Part shown: positions 1-5,173 of the stretch, piece after piece
How the letters are laid out: each line of letters begins with the position of its first letter
Numbering within the stretch: the first letter of the stretch is position 1
From: an uncultured bacterium
GTDB lineage: Bacteria; Cyanobacteriota; Vampirovibrionia; Gastranaerophilales; Gastranaerophilaceae
DNA length: 5,173 nt
Assembly: GCA_947169755.1 (NCBI GenBank)
Contig: CAMVQX010000110.1
Coordinates: 1-5,173 of the forward strand
Direction of reading: 5' to 3'
Notes under the pieces: model-generated
Told to the model about the DNA's origin: nothing
Seen by the model: only the letters and a program-made list of their open reading frames with translations
Databases searched by the model: none
Translations under genes and position numbers: made by a program

Positions 1-68
1 ACAAAAACCACAGCGCCTATTATGCTGAAAAATAAAGGTTTATTTTCGGTAATTTCTTGAACGTCCAT
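1..68 (-). CDS. fliF: Start of a membrane-anchored protein, probably flagellar MS-ring protein FliF (partial)
   Basis: Only the first 22 codons and part of the next are present; the gene continues past the left edge. The protein starts MDVQEITENK and then becomes strongly hydrophobic from residue 12 (LFFSIIGAVVFV), which looks like a first transmembrane segment with a short cytoplasmic tail. GAGG at 79-82 lies 10 bases before the ATG and supports this start. The gene begins 24 bases after the fliE stop on the same strand. In most flagellar clusters fliF directly follows fliE, and FliF has an N-terminal membrane helix; it forms the MS ring of the basal body in the inner membrane. The identity is inferred from position and hydropathy, because too little sequence is visible for a family match. 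Another small membrane protein cannot be excluded. Confidence 0.45.
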   Translation of the reverse strand, partial: MDVQEITENKPLFFSIIGAVVF

Positions 69-92
69 TGTCCCAAGTCCTCAGTTTTTATT

Positions 93-425
93 TTACACCT
101 GAATTTGCATTATTTTGTCATACGCTTGTATGACTTTTCCTGTAATTTGCGTCGCCACATTGATACTGATTTCAGATTTTGCCATTGCAGTCATAACATC
201 ATGGATATCTACGTTTTTACTGCCTTGCATAACATCTTTTAACAAATTGTCGGGAGCATTCAACTCTGTATTAAGATTCTCCACGAGCCCTGACATAACC
301 TGTTTAAAATCAGGAGATTTATTATCTTCAATTCTGTTCATTCTGGCAGAAGGAAGAGTATCAAAGTTCATATCGAGCTTTGTGTGTTGTATTCTGCCTG
401 CTAAATCGTATTGCGGATAAAACAT
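93..425 (-). CDS. fliE: Flagellar hook-basal body complex protein FliE
   Basis: This 110-residue protein has the usual FliE length. FliE sits in the periplasm between the MS ring and the proximal rod, is exported by the flagellar type III apparatus and is needed for rod assembly. The diagnostic part is the C-terminal third: residues 72-80 (VDIHDVMTA) match the family's V-D-hH-x-VM block, and residues 96-110 (GKVIQAYDKIMQIQV) match its K-hh-x-AY-x-x-IM-x-M-x-V ending. The usual Arg-Asn before that Lys is replaced by Thr-Gly. The N-terminal half is variable, as is normal for the family. There is no signal peptide, as expected for a type III substrate. AAAGG at 434-438 lies 8 bases before the ATG. 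The partial gene downstream is probably fliF. The usual upstream partners flgB and flgC are absent; the preceding gene is a 714-residue uncharacterised protein. Confidence 0.85.
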   Translation of the reverse strand: MFYPQYDLAGRIQHTKLDMNFDTLPSARMNRIEDNKSPDFKQVMSGLVENLNTELNAPDNLLKDVMQGSKNVDIHDVMTAMAKSEISINVATQITGKVIQAYDKIMQIQV

Positions 426-585
426 AATCTTTGCCTTTCTATAATTATAATAACGTAACTTTTATGAAATTATGCATAAAAAGGTGTAAAAATCCTCCAA
501 ATTCAGTAGATGATTAATCTAATTTCGACGAAATTTACTACCCGCCATGTGTTTTAATGATAAATTATAAAAAAGCAAAATTTTA
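426..585. other. 160-bp spacer upstream of fliE
   Basis: No credible gene lies here. Reading the minus strand toward fliE, it holds a weak hairpin and T-run after the large gene's stop, an inverted repeat at 521-535, a perfect GGAGG at 494-498, and TATAAT at 444-449. GGAGG has no start codon at a usable distance: the next ATG (475-477) is 16 bases away and opens only 10 codons. TATAAT lacks a good -35 and would place the transcript start almost inside the fliE ribosome binding site, so it is a poor promoter candidate. No second sigma28-type box is seen here. fliE may be read through from the upstream gene or from a promoter type not recognised by eye. Confidence 0.5.
521..535. repeat. Perfect 7-bp inverted repeat (AATTTCG-A-CGAAATT)
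   Basis: The two 7-base arms are exact reverse complements around one central base. They are flanked by a second, looser pairing of GTAG (506-509) with CTAC (538-541), and the palindrome GATTAATC (512-519) sits just beside them. A one-base centre is too tight for an RNA hairpin but suits a dimeric regulator's DNA site. The location, about 100 bases upstream of fliE, fits an operator. The function is inference; short palindromes also arise by chance in AT-rich spacers. Confidence 0.35.
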
Positions 586-600
586 TTAACTAAACGCTTT
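569..600 (-). terminator. Weak possible intrinsic terminator of the large Tyr/Pro-rich gene
   Basis: On the minus strand, AAAGC (596-600) inside the last codons can pair with GCTTT (572-576). An inner TTTA/TAAA pairing lies between them, and the distal arm merges into a run of six T. The stem is short, AU-rich and has an uneven internal loop, so termination would be leaky at best and fliE could still be read through. Confidence 0.25.
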
Positions 601-2730
601 GAATGAACGTTCTTCGTTTTTGGAAATAGCTTCTTTTATAGAATCAAATTCTGTTAAAAGCGCGCTATGCTCTGTCTCAAGTTTTTTCAAATCTTGATCA
701 TACTTTTTATCTTTATCTTGAATTTCTTTGATATCGTGTTTATATTTAGCTTCGGCTTTTGCAATTGCAACTTCATCATCTACAACTTTGATATCAGCTG
801 CTTCTTTATGAATTATTGATTGCCAAGTAATTGCTTCTGAAGTCAATTCCGGGACTTTTCCGCTATTTTCGGACGGATTGTAATATCTTGCCTGTTCCAT
901 TGTAATAACGCCGTGCTCAAGCGCAAATTCCAGCCATTCAGAATTTGAAGCTAAATTGCTGTCTAATTCTTCCCAATTTTGTTTGTGTTCGTCTTTTTCA
1001 GCACCCTCAACAACAAAAACTGTTGCAGTTGTACCTAATGACTCATTGATCGGAATCTGTTTGTTGCGAACAAGATTTGCAGTATCCGAACCATTCATCT
1101 TAAACCACAGATTTGTATACCATTGAGATTTTTCCGGATCTTCAACAGTAATAATATATTCCGGTGTAGGCTCTGTCGGCGGTGTAGGTGGCACCGGTTT
1201 TGAAGGTTTTTCAGGTGCTTCAGGTTTTGGAGGAACTTCAATAGGGTCAGGTGGAGTAGGTGGGTCACCAACAGTTGGAACCGGCGGCGGATAAGGTTCC
1301 TCGGGCTTTGAGGGTGGAATAGGAGGAACAATATCCGTTATACTTTTTAAATCTCCATCCGTAAAATTAACAACAAATTGATATCTTTGATCATAATCAT
1401 TTAATGGCCAAGATGGACTAACGGGATTATAATAATACATAAACAAATAATACAAATCCTGACATTTTTGGAATAACGTTTTTATGCCGGTTACAGAATT
1501 AGTAGAGGCATCATAAACATAATCACTCATTAATATTTCTGCATCTGTTGGTCTTCTGCCTTCATCAATTGCAGCCTGTATTATATTTTCTTTTACTTCA
1601 TCCCTATATATCACACCATTTTCACGATAAGGGGGAGTGTAATTGTCATCACCATCACAGAATAAATTTGGGTTTCTCATTGCCATTGCAACTGGATATA
1701 ATTGTGCACCTGTACCATCATTGTGCAAATCTGATATTTCTATATCCATAGGATCAACTTGAAAACTCTGACCTGTACTTGAAGTAAAAACTTCATTGCT
1801 TGCACTATCAGTTGCCGGATCATAGGCAAGCAAATGAGCCAACACATGAACATAACATAATGGGTGGTTCTCATTTATTGTGTGATAATAACAAGATATC
1901 GGCTCATAAATAGTACCTAAAATATCAGTAAACTTCTTGTACATATCGTCAGGTGAGGCAGATAAATCATTTAAATATTGCTGATACTCAATATCATAAG
2001 CAGCCATATCAATATTATATTGCTGTAAGTCTGTCTGATATTGACTTAATTCAGCTTGATATTGTAAATATTCAGGTGAATTATAATAATTTTCCATACT
2101 ATTATTATTATAATCCTCCCAATCCTGCAGATATTGTGCATATTCAGCATCATACTGCGCCTTCTGAATCAAATAATTTGGCCAAGTTACAGTATTATAC
2201 ACTTGCATTTGCGCGTCATAATTTGCATATCCACTCTCGTAATCCAACATTTTTTGATCATATTCCGGCAGCAATACATCTCTATAGTGCGCATAATCAG
2301 CAGTATACTGATTAAATTGAGCAGTATATGCTGCGTATTTTGCATTATACCCAGATGCTTCTGTTTCTTGTACATTTGTATAACAAGCCAAAAAATCCCA
2401 CAAATTATCTGTCTTTGCAAAGTTTTCAGCATCTGTATGCGATACTAAAATTTTCCCCGCTGAATTCAAAACGGAATACTGGTTCTTTCTCGGAGCATAA
2501 GTGGAAAGGAAAATAGGCGTCATTGCTACATTCTGCTCATTTCCGTTATTATCATAATACATAAATTCAAAATTTTGAGAGGCTAAAGCGTCCATATAAA
2601 GCTGACATGCATCTTGTGATTCAGTTGCAAGTCTCAATTTAGAATTAGTTAATGTCTGAGCGCGAAATTCGTTGTTAGTCAATCTGGCCGTTATACTCAA
2701 CAATCTCGCTTGCGATGCTGACATGCCCAT
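586..2730 (-). CDS. Uncharacterised 714-aa Tyr-heptad/Pro-rich protein, likely in the flagellar (sigma28) regulon
   Basis: No characterised family is recognised. Visible architecture: residues 1-50 form a polar amphipathic helical region starting MGMSASQARLLSITARL; 51-120 a mixed segment with a Tyr/Asn/Gly-rich turn; 128-252 carry 25 tyrosines at 3-4-7 spacing, like a coiled coil with aromatic core positions; 261-460 look globular and hold most of the Cys; 469-523 are a linker with 27 prolines in 55 residues; 524-640 are mixed; about 640-710 are a charged coiled coil ending SFKAFS. There is no signal peptide or membrane segment, so any export would be non-Sec. The first ATG is chosen because AAGG at 2743-2746 lies 12 bases upstream, whereas Met3 would be 18 away. 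A sigma28-type promoter at 2757-2784 precedes it and fliE follows. From memory, similar N- and C-termini occur in gut Gastranaerophilales proteins of unknown function. Terminal helices bracketing a variable middle recall flagellar axial proteins, but that is inference; a cytoplasmic scaffold or cell-surface protein is also possible. Confidence 0.9.
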   Translation of the reverse strand: MGMSASQARLLSITARLTNNEFRAQTLTNSKLRLATESQDACQLYMDALASQNFEFMYYDNNGNEQNVAMTPIFLSTYAPRKNQYSVLNSAGKILVSHTDAENFAKTDNLWDFLACYTNVQETEASGYNAKYAAYTAQFNQYTADYAHYRDVLLPEYDQKMLDYESGYANYDAQMQVYNTVTWPNYLIQKAQYDAEYAQYLQDWEDYNNNSMENYYNSPEYLQYQAELSQYQTDLQQYNIDMAAYDIEYQQYLNDLSASPDDMYKKFTDILGTIYEPISCYYHTINENHPLCYVHVLAHLLAYDPATDSASNEVFTSSTGQSFQVDPMDIEISDLHNDGTGAQLYPVAMAMRNPNLFCDGDDNYTPPYRENGVIYRDEVKENIIQAAIDEGRRPTDAEILMSDYVYDASTNSVTGIKTLFQKCQDLYYLFMYYYNPVSPSWPLNDYDQRYQFVVNFTDGDLKSITDIVPPIPPSKPEEPYPPPVPTVGDPPTPPDPIEVPPKPEAPEKPSKPVPPTPPTEPTPEYIITVEDPEKSQWYTNLWFKMNGSDTANLVRNKQIPINESLGTTATVFVVEGAEKDEHKQNWEELDSNLASNSEWLEFALEHGVITMEQARYYNPSENSGKVPELTSEAITWQSIIHKEAADIKVVDDEVAIAKAEAKYKHDIKEIQDKDKKYDQDLKKLETEHSALLTEFDSIKEAISKNEERSFKAFS
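1162..1326 (-). other. Proline-rich linker (residues 469-523 of the 714-aa protein)
   Basis: The segment has 27 prolines in 55 residues, with repeated PP, PxP and KPxxP steps and interspersed Glu/Lys/Thr. It would form an extended, stiff spacer between the globular middle and the C-terminal part. On the plus strand it appears as a GGTGG/GGCGG-rich patch, less AT-rich than its surroundings because proline codons are CCN. Confidence 0.85.
1975..2349 (-). repeat. Tyrosine heptad region (residues 128-252 of the 714-aa protein)
   Basis: Tyr occurs at 128, 132, 135, 142, 146, 149, 157, 164, 168, 171, 178, 186, 193, 197, 200, 207, 215, 216, 221, 224, 231, 238, 245, 249 and 252. Most steps are 3, 4 or 7 residues. 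The gaps in the pattern are often filled by Phe139, Leu153, Met161, Met175, Trp204, Leu228, Leu235 or Met242. This is the a/d pattern of a coiled coil with aromatic core residues. The heptad register slips near residues 150-157 and 179-186 and again around 208-224. Gln, Asp, Glu and Ala dominate between the tyrosines. At DNA level it is an imperfect 21-base periodicity rather than an exact tandem repeat. Confidence 0.8.
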
Positions 2731-2756
2731 ATTTTATGTTCGCCTTTCCATAAAAG

Positions 2757-2784
2757 TTATCGGCATTTATTCAATTAAACTTTA
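2757..2784 (-). promoter_or_regulatory. Sigma28 (FliA/SigD)-type flagellar promoter
   Basis: Reading the minus strand, TAAAGTTT (2784-2777) is followed by 12 bases and then GCCGATAA (2764-2757). Both boxes match the enterobacterial FliA consensus TAAAGTTT-N11-GCCGATAA at every base; the spacer is one base longer. SigD-type promoters are usually written TAAA-N15-GCCGATAT, against TAAA-N16 here. Transcription would start near 2750, just before the GGAAAGG ribosome binding region (2743-2749) and about 20 bases before the ATG of the 714-aa gene. The element lies wholly between the dCMP deaminase stop and that ATG, so it is not coding sequence. Confidence 0.8.
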
Positions 2785-2817
2785 AACAAAATCAGCTAAT
2801 ATTAATAAATATTAAAA

Positions 2818-3258
2818 TTATTCAAGTTCTTTTCTCAATTCGTCAACAGTAACGTGTAAAATAGGAGAATTTTCATCTTTTCTCAACACAACTTGTTTTA
2901 TACCTGACTGAACGATAAATCTTTTACACAAAATACAAATAAAGTTATGCCCCCAAATATACATTGTAGCATTTTGACATCTGTCTTGGCCAGCTTGAAT
3001 TATGGCATTTTGTTCCGCATGGATTGACCTGCAGGTTTCGTACCTTGTTCCGGATTCAATATTATTTTTTATTCTGTAACATTCTCCGCGCTCGTAACAA
3101 GATTCAACCTTTGAAGGAGTTCCGTTATACCCCGTTGCCTTAATTTTTTTATCTTCTCCAACTATAACTGCACCTACCTGCGCACGCAAACAATTTGAAC
3201 GACTTGCGCAAGTTTTTGCCAAATCTAAAAAATAATCTTCCCAAGATTTTAATTCCAT
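2818..3258 (-). CDS. Deoxycytidylate (dCMP) deaminase, ComEB-like
   Basis: This 146-residue zinc enzyme of the cytidine deaminase-like fold would convert dCMP to dUMP in the cytoplasm, supplying thymidylate synthesis. The catalytic motif is His80-Ala-Glu82 (HAEQNAI), with Glu82 as proton shuttle. The other zinc ligands are Cys108 and Cys111 (CILC). The block RYETCRSIHAEQ (72-83), the GYNGTP motif (43-48) and extra cysteines at 54, 60 and 76 are typical of the dCMP deaminase/ComEB group rather than tRNA adenosine or free cytidine deaminases. The residue before Cys108 is Ile instead of the usual Pro of the PCxxC motif. The length fits the family. The start is supported by AAGGA at 3266-3270, 7 bases before the ATG. 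The gene follows the PurH gene by 10 bases, so the two are very likely co-transcribed. ComEB is a homologue name and implies no competence role here. Confidence 0.88.
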   Translation of the reverse strand: MELKSWEDYFLDLAKTCASRSNCLRAQVGAVIVGEDKKIKATGYNGTPSKVESCYERGECYRIKNNIESGTRYETCRSIHAEQNAIIQAGQDRCQNATMYIWGHNFICILCKRFIVQSGIKQVVLRKDENSPILHVTVDELRKELE

Positions 3259-3265
3259 ATTTCTT

Positions 3266-3270
3266 TCCTT
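3266..3270 (-). promoter_or_regulatory. dCMP deaminase ribosome binding site overlapping the purH stop
   Basis: The purH stop codon TAA (3271-3269) and the AAGGA ribosome binding site share bases (TAAGGA), 7 bases before the next ATG at 3258-3256. Ribosomes finishing purH would be placed at this site, which supports translational coupling of the two genes. Confidence 0.65.
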
Positions 3271-4777
3271 ATTGACTAAAGTTTCTTATGCCGGTCGTAA
3301 TCATTGCAATACCGTATTCATCACATGTATCGATAAGCTTTTGGTCCTTTACCGAACCACCCGGCTGAATAATCACACTAATTCTGTTTTGAACTGCCTG
3401 ATAAATACAATCCTCAGATTGTAAAACGGCATCAGACGCTAATACTGCGCCCTTTGCATTATCACAAGCATAATTCAAAGCGGCATCAACTGCTGAAAGT
3501 GCATTCGTCTGACCTTGTGATATAGCAGTAGTCTTAAAATCTCTTGCTATAACCGCAGAGTTTGTTTTTGCATATTTTACGACCTTCCAAGCGAAAACTG
3601 CGTCCTCAATTTGTTCCGGCGTAGGTTTTTCTCTTGTAACAACTTTAAATGAATCTTTATCAAGTTCACTGCGATTTTTTTCCTGAACAAGCACTCCAAA
3701 CGGAGTCATAATAACATCTTCTACAGCCATTTGTCTATATTCTTGCAGTGTTGTATTCAATTTTATAAGTTTTATCTCAGGGTTATCTTTAAAAAGTTCC
3801 AGAGCTTCATCATCAAAATCAGGTGCTACAACAACTTCTACAGCCATAGAATTTAAGTGTTTTGCAACCTCGGAATCAACAGGTTTTGAAAATCCTACAA
3901 CACCGTAAAAAGAGCTTACAGGATCACAATCAAACGCTTTTGTATAAGAATCATACAAAGAACGTCCCAATGCAACACCGCAAGGTTTTGAATGTCTGAT
4001 AATAGCTGTACAATTAACATCAAAAAATTCGCTGACAATATCAAGTGCAACGGTTATATCTACAACATTGTTATATGACAATTCCTTTTCGTACAAAACA
4101 TCATAATCAATAATATTATTAGATTTATATATTGACGCCTTTTGATGATGATTTTCGCCATACGGTAAATCTTTTATTTTTTCAAGACTATATGTTTTAA
4201 ACAGCTTATCACCTGTAGGCTCAGAAAGCTTTTCACAAATAAATTTATCATATAAAGAAGTAGTATTAAAAGCCTTTGCAGCAAGTCTTGCCCTGCCGAA
4301 TTCATTAGCATTCAATGCCAAAATGTAATCCGCTTTGTCGCAAATTACAGTAACATTTTTATAATTTTTTGCAGCCGCACGCAAAACCGCACAACTTGCA
4401 ATATCTGCATGTTTTATTATTTCAAAAACATCCCCGTCATACTGATTTTCCAATTTTTCCAACGGACATAAACTTACAATAACCAAATCAAACGGTTTTA
4501 TTGCCAACCTTTCAATTTCACTTAGTTCACGTGTATCAGAGCTATTTGCAAGAATTCCGGCAAAAATTGTTTCATTCAAAGCACTAAAATCTTTGGACAA
4601 AAACCCACCTGTGCTTGAAAATTCCGTAGAATTAATAACTGGAATATCTGCACTATTTAAAATTTCATAAGTATCACCACTGGCAACAATTTCATAATCA
4701 AATTTTTCAACAAGATTTTTTGCAAAATCAATTAATCCGGATTTATCATATACACTGATAAAAGCTCTTCTCTTCAT
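3269..4777 (-). CDS. purH: PurH-family protein (AICAR formyltransferase / IMP cyclohydrolase), active sites divergent
   Basis: PurH performs the last two steps of de novo purine synthesis: AICAR plus 10-formyl-THF to FAICAR (C-terminal domain), then ring closure to IMP (N-terminal domain). The 502 residues cover both domains. The N-terminal MGS-like domain (about 1-190) opens RAFISVYDKSGLIDFA and keeps Asp125 and LRAAAKN (132-138). The C-terminal domain keeps YGEN (206-209), LSYNN (233-237), PCGVALG (265-271), CDPVSSF (284-290), FAWKVVK (395-401), ASDA (447-450) and IIQPGGSVKD (469-478). Several key positions differ from the family: the RVKTLHP loop reads DFSALNE (63-69), NLYPF reads SLCPL (102-106), LRYGENPHQ reads LPYGENHHQ (204-212), the Lys-His pair is Arg261-His262, and the last residue is Gln rather than His. 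GAGG (4785-4788) lies 7 bases before the ATG. Family membership is secure; catalytic competence is uncertain. It could be a divergent enzyme or a repurposed paralogue. Confidence 0.85.
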   Translation of the reverse strand: MKRRAFISVYDKSGLIDFAKNLVEKFDYEIVASGDTYEILNSADIPVINSTEFSSTGGFLSKDFSALNETIFAGILANSSDTRELSEIERLAIKPFDLVIVSLCPLEKLENQYDGDVFEIIKHADIASCAVLRAAAKNYKNVTVICDKADYILALNANEFGRARLAAKAFNTTSLYDKFICEKLSEPTGDKLFKTYSLEKIKDLPYGENHHQKASIYKSNNIIDYDVLYEKELSYNNVVDITVALDIVSEFFDVNCTAIIRHSKPCGVALGRSLYDSYTKAFDCDPVSSFYGVVGFSKPVDSEVAKHLNSMAVEVVVAPDFDDEALELFKDNPEIKLIKLNTTLQEYRQMAVEDVIMTPFGVLVQEKNRSELDKDSFKVVTREKPTPEQIEDAVFAWKVVKYAKTNSAVIARDFKTTAISQGQTNALSAVDAALNYACDNAKGAVLASDAVLQSEDCIYQAVQNRISVIIQPGGSVKDQKLIDTCDEYGIAMITTGIRNFSQ

Positions 4778-4804
4778 TTTAATTCCTCAAATTTCAACTC
4801 TTGA

Positions 4805-4832
4805 ATTATATCATATTTAATTGTATTTTAAA
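4805..4832 (-). promoter_or_regulatory. Extended -10 promoter of the purH-deaminase unit
   Basis: On the minus strand TATAAT (4810-4805) is preceded by TGA, giving the extended -10 form TGnTATAAT. The best -35 is the weak TTTAAA (4832-4827) at 16 bases; the extended -10 would compensate. Transcription would start near 4798, about ten bases before the GAGG ribosome binding site. No riboswitch or PurR-like box is apparent in this short leader. Confidence 0.6.
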
Positions 4833-4860
4833 ATCTTCTTAGCATTTCGTAACTATTTAT

Positions 4861-4888
4861 TTTACATAATTCATGTCTTTGCTATATT
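4861..4888 (+). promoter_or_regulatory. Sigma70-type promoter of the divergent acidic-protein gene
   Basis: TTTACA (4861-4866) is followed after 16 bases by TATATT (4883-4888), which is preceded by TGC, so the -10 is extended (TGnTATATT). The two boxes each differ from consensus at one base. Transcription would start near 4895, leaving only about 15 bases before the ATG at 4911, with GAGAGG (4895-4900) as ribosome binding site almost at the 5' end. It is back to back with the purH promoter and does not overlap it. Confidence 0.65.
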
Positions 4889-4910
4889 AGGTTTGAGAGG
4901 AATAGATAAT

Positions 4911-5173
4911 ATGACAGATAAAATAGCAGAAGGCGTAGGAAAAAGAATTGTAGACGCACTAAAACAACAATCAGAAATGGAAATTCAAACAGTGGTGGAA
5001 AATCCGGCACCTGTTGAAGATTCATTTGATGATAGCGGAATAGAATTCACTAATGCAGAACCAATTGAAACAAGCTATGAAGAAGAACCGGCTCCTGCGT
5101 TTGAATCTCAGAATACTTATACCGCACCGAGCATGATGACTTTCACTCAACCTTCATTTATGAGTGAAAAAGA
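4911..5173 (+). CDS. Unrecognised acidic, low-complexity N-terminal region (partial)
   Basis: Eighty-seven codons are open to the right edge without a stop. I do not recognise a family. Residues 1-20 can form a short amphipathic helix (MTDKIAEGVGKRIVDALKQQ). Residues 22-65 then hold 14 Asp/Glu, and there is no Lys or Arg between 18 and 87. Two EEx/PAP-like pieces (NPAPVED at 31-37 and EEEPAPAFE at 57-65) make the segment look disordered. It ends in a Met/Phe/Thr/Pro-rich stretch (73-85). There is no signal peptide or membrane segment so far. GAGAGG at 4895-4900 lies 10 bases before the ATG, and a good promoter precedes it, so the gene is likely real and well expressed. The pattern, a helix followed by an acidic disordered linker, suggests that a folded domain follows beyond the window. 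The gene is divergent from purH and nothing visible links their functions. Confidence 0.75.
   Translation, partial: MTDKIAEGVGKRIVDALKQQSEMEIQTVVENPAPVEDSFDDSGIEFTNAEPIETSYEEEPAPAFESQNTYTAPSMMTFTQPSFMSEK

Noticed and set aside
115..420. A 101-codon plus-strand open frame with hydrophobic content opposite fliE
   Set aside because: It is antisense to a clear fliE, has no ribosome binding site seen, and its hydrophobicity is the expected mirror of the opposite strand.
444..449. TATAAT on the minus strand as fliE promoter
   Set aside because: No acceptable -35 is seen at 16-18 bases, and the start would fall almost on the ribosome binding site; such hexamers are common in AT-rich spacers.
445..477. 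A 10-codon minus-strand mini-ORF (MHNFIKVTLL) downstream of GGAGG, as a possible leader peptide for fliE
   Set aside because: The GGAGG is 16 bases from the ATG, too far for normal initiation, and the peptide has no recognisable attenuation feature.
1095..1331. A 78-codon minus-strand frame rich in Leu, Arg and His over the proline-rich linker
   Set aside because: It is a frame-shifted reading of the proline codons of the 714-aa gene, which itself is open with good start signals.
1953..2448. Plus-strand open frames opposite the tyrosine-rich region, rich in His, Ile, Tyr and Asn
   Set aside because: They arise because the tyrosine-codon repeat on the minus strand keeps the other frames free of stops; there is no start signal or family signature.
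2798..2813. AATATT-AATA-AATATT as a terminator after the dCMP deaminase
   Set aside because: The stem contains only A-T pairs, is six bases long and lacks a downstream T-run, so it would not terminate effectively.
1..5173. CRISPR array, insertion sequence, tRNA or phage module
   Set aside because: No spaced exact direct repeats, transposase, terminal inverted repeats, cloverleaf sequence or phage genes were found on reading both strands.

Overview
This AT-rich window has four complete genes and one partial gene on the minus strand, and one partial gene on the plus strand. It reads as a bacterial chromosome segment where a nucleotide-metabolism pair meets a flagellar cluster. The flagellar genes, low GC, AAGG/GAGG ribosome binding sites and the style of the large 714-residue protein (N-terminus MGMSASQARLL, C-terminus ending SFKAFS) suggest a gut Gastranaerophilales/Melainabacteria (non-photosynthetic cyanobacterial) lineage. 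That assignment rests on recall of similar proteins and is tentative.

Layout, following minus-strand transcription from the right. A 133-bp divergent spacer (4778-4910) holds two facing-away sigma70-type promoters. The plus-strand promoter drives an unrecognised acidic protein that runs off the window (4911-5173). The minus-strand promoter drives a PurH-family protein (3269-4777) and a dCMP deaminase (2818-3258). The deaminase ribosome binding site overlaps the purH stop codon, so these two look like one translationally coupled unit linking purine synthesis and dUMP/dTMP supply. After an 87-bp gap comes a 714-residue protein (586-2730) with a tyrosine-heptad region, a long proline-rich linker and terminal helices. 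A 160-bp spacer (426-585) then precedes fliE (93-425), which is followed at 24 bp by the start of a membrane-anchored protein, probably FliF (1-68).

The main discovery is that the 87-bp gap contains a near-perfect sigma28 (FliA/SigD) flagellar promoter, TAAAGTTT-N12-GCCGATAA, on the minus strand at 2757-2784. It lies just upstream of the Tyr/Pro-rich gene. With fliE and probable fliF downstream, this makes the uncharacterised protein a candidate late-class flagellar or motility-regulon component. The second notable point is that the PurH homologue appears to have lost or replaced several residues treated as catalytic or substrate-binding in both PurH domains, although its overall fold signature is intact.
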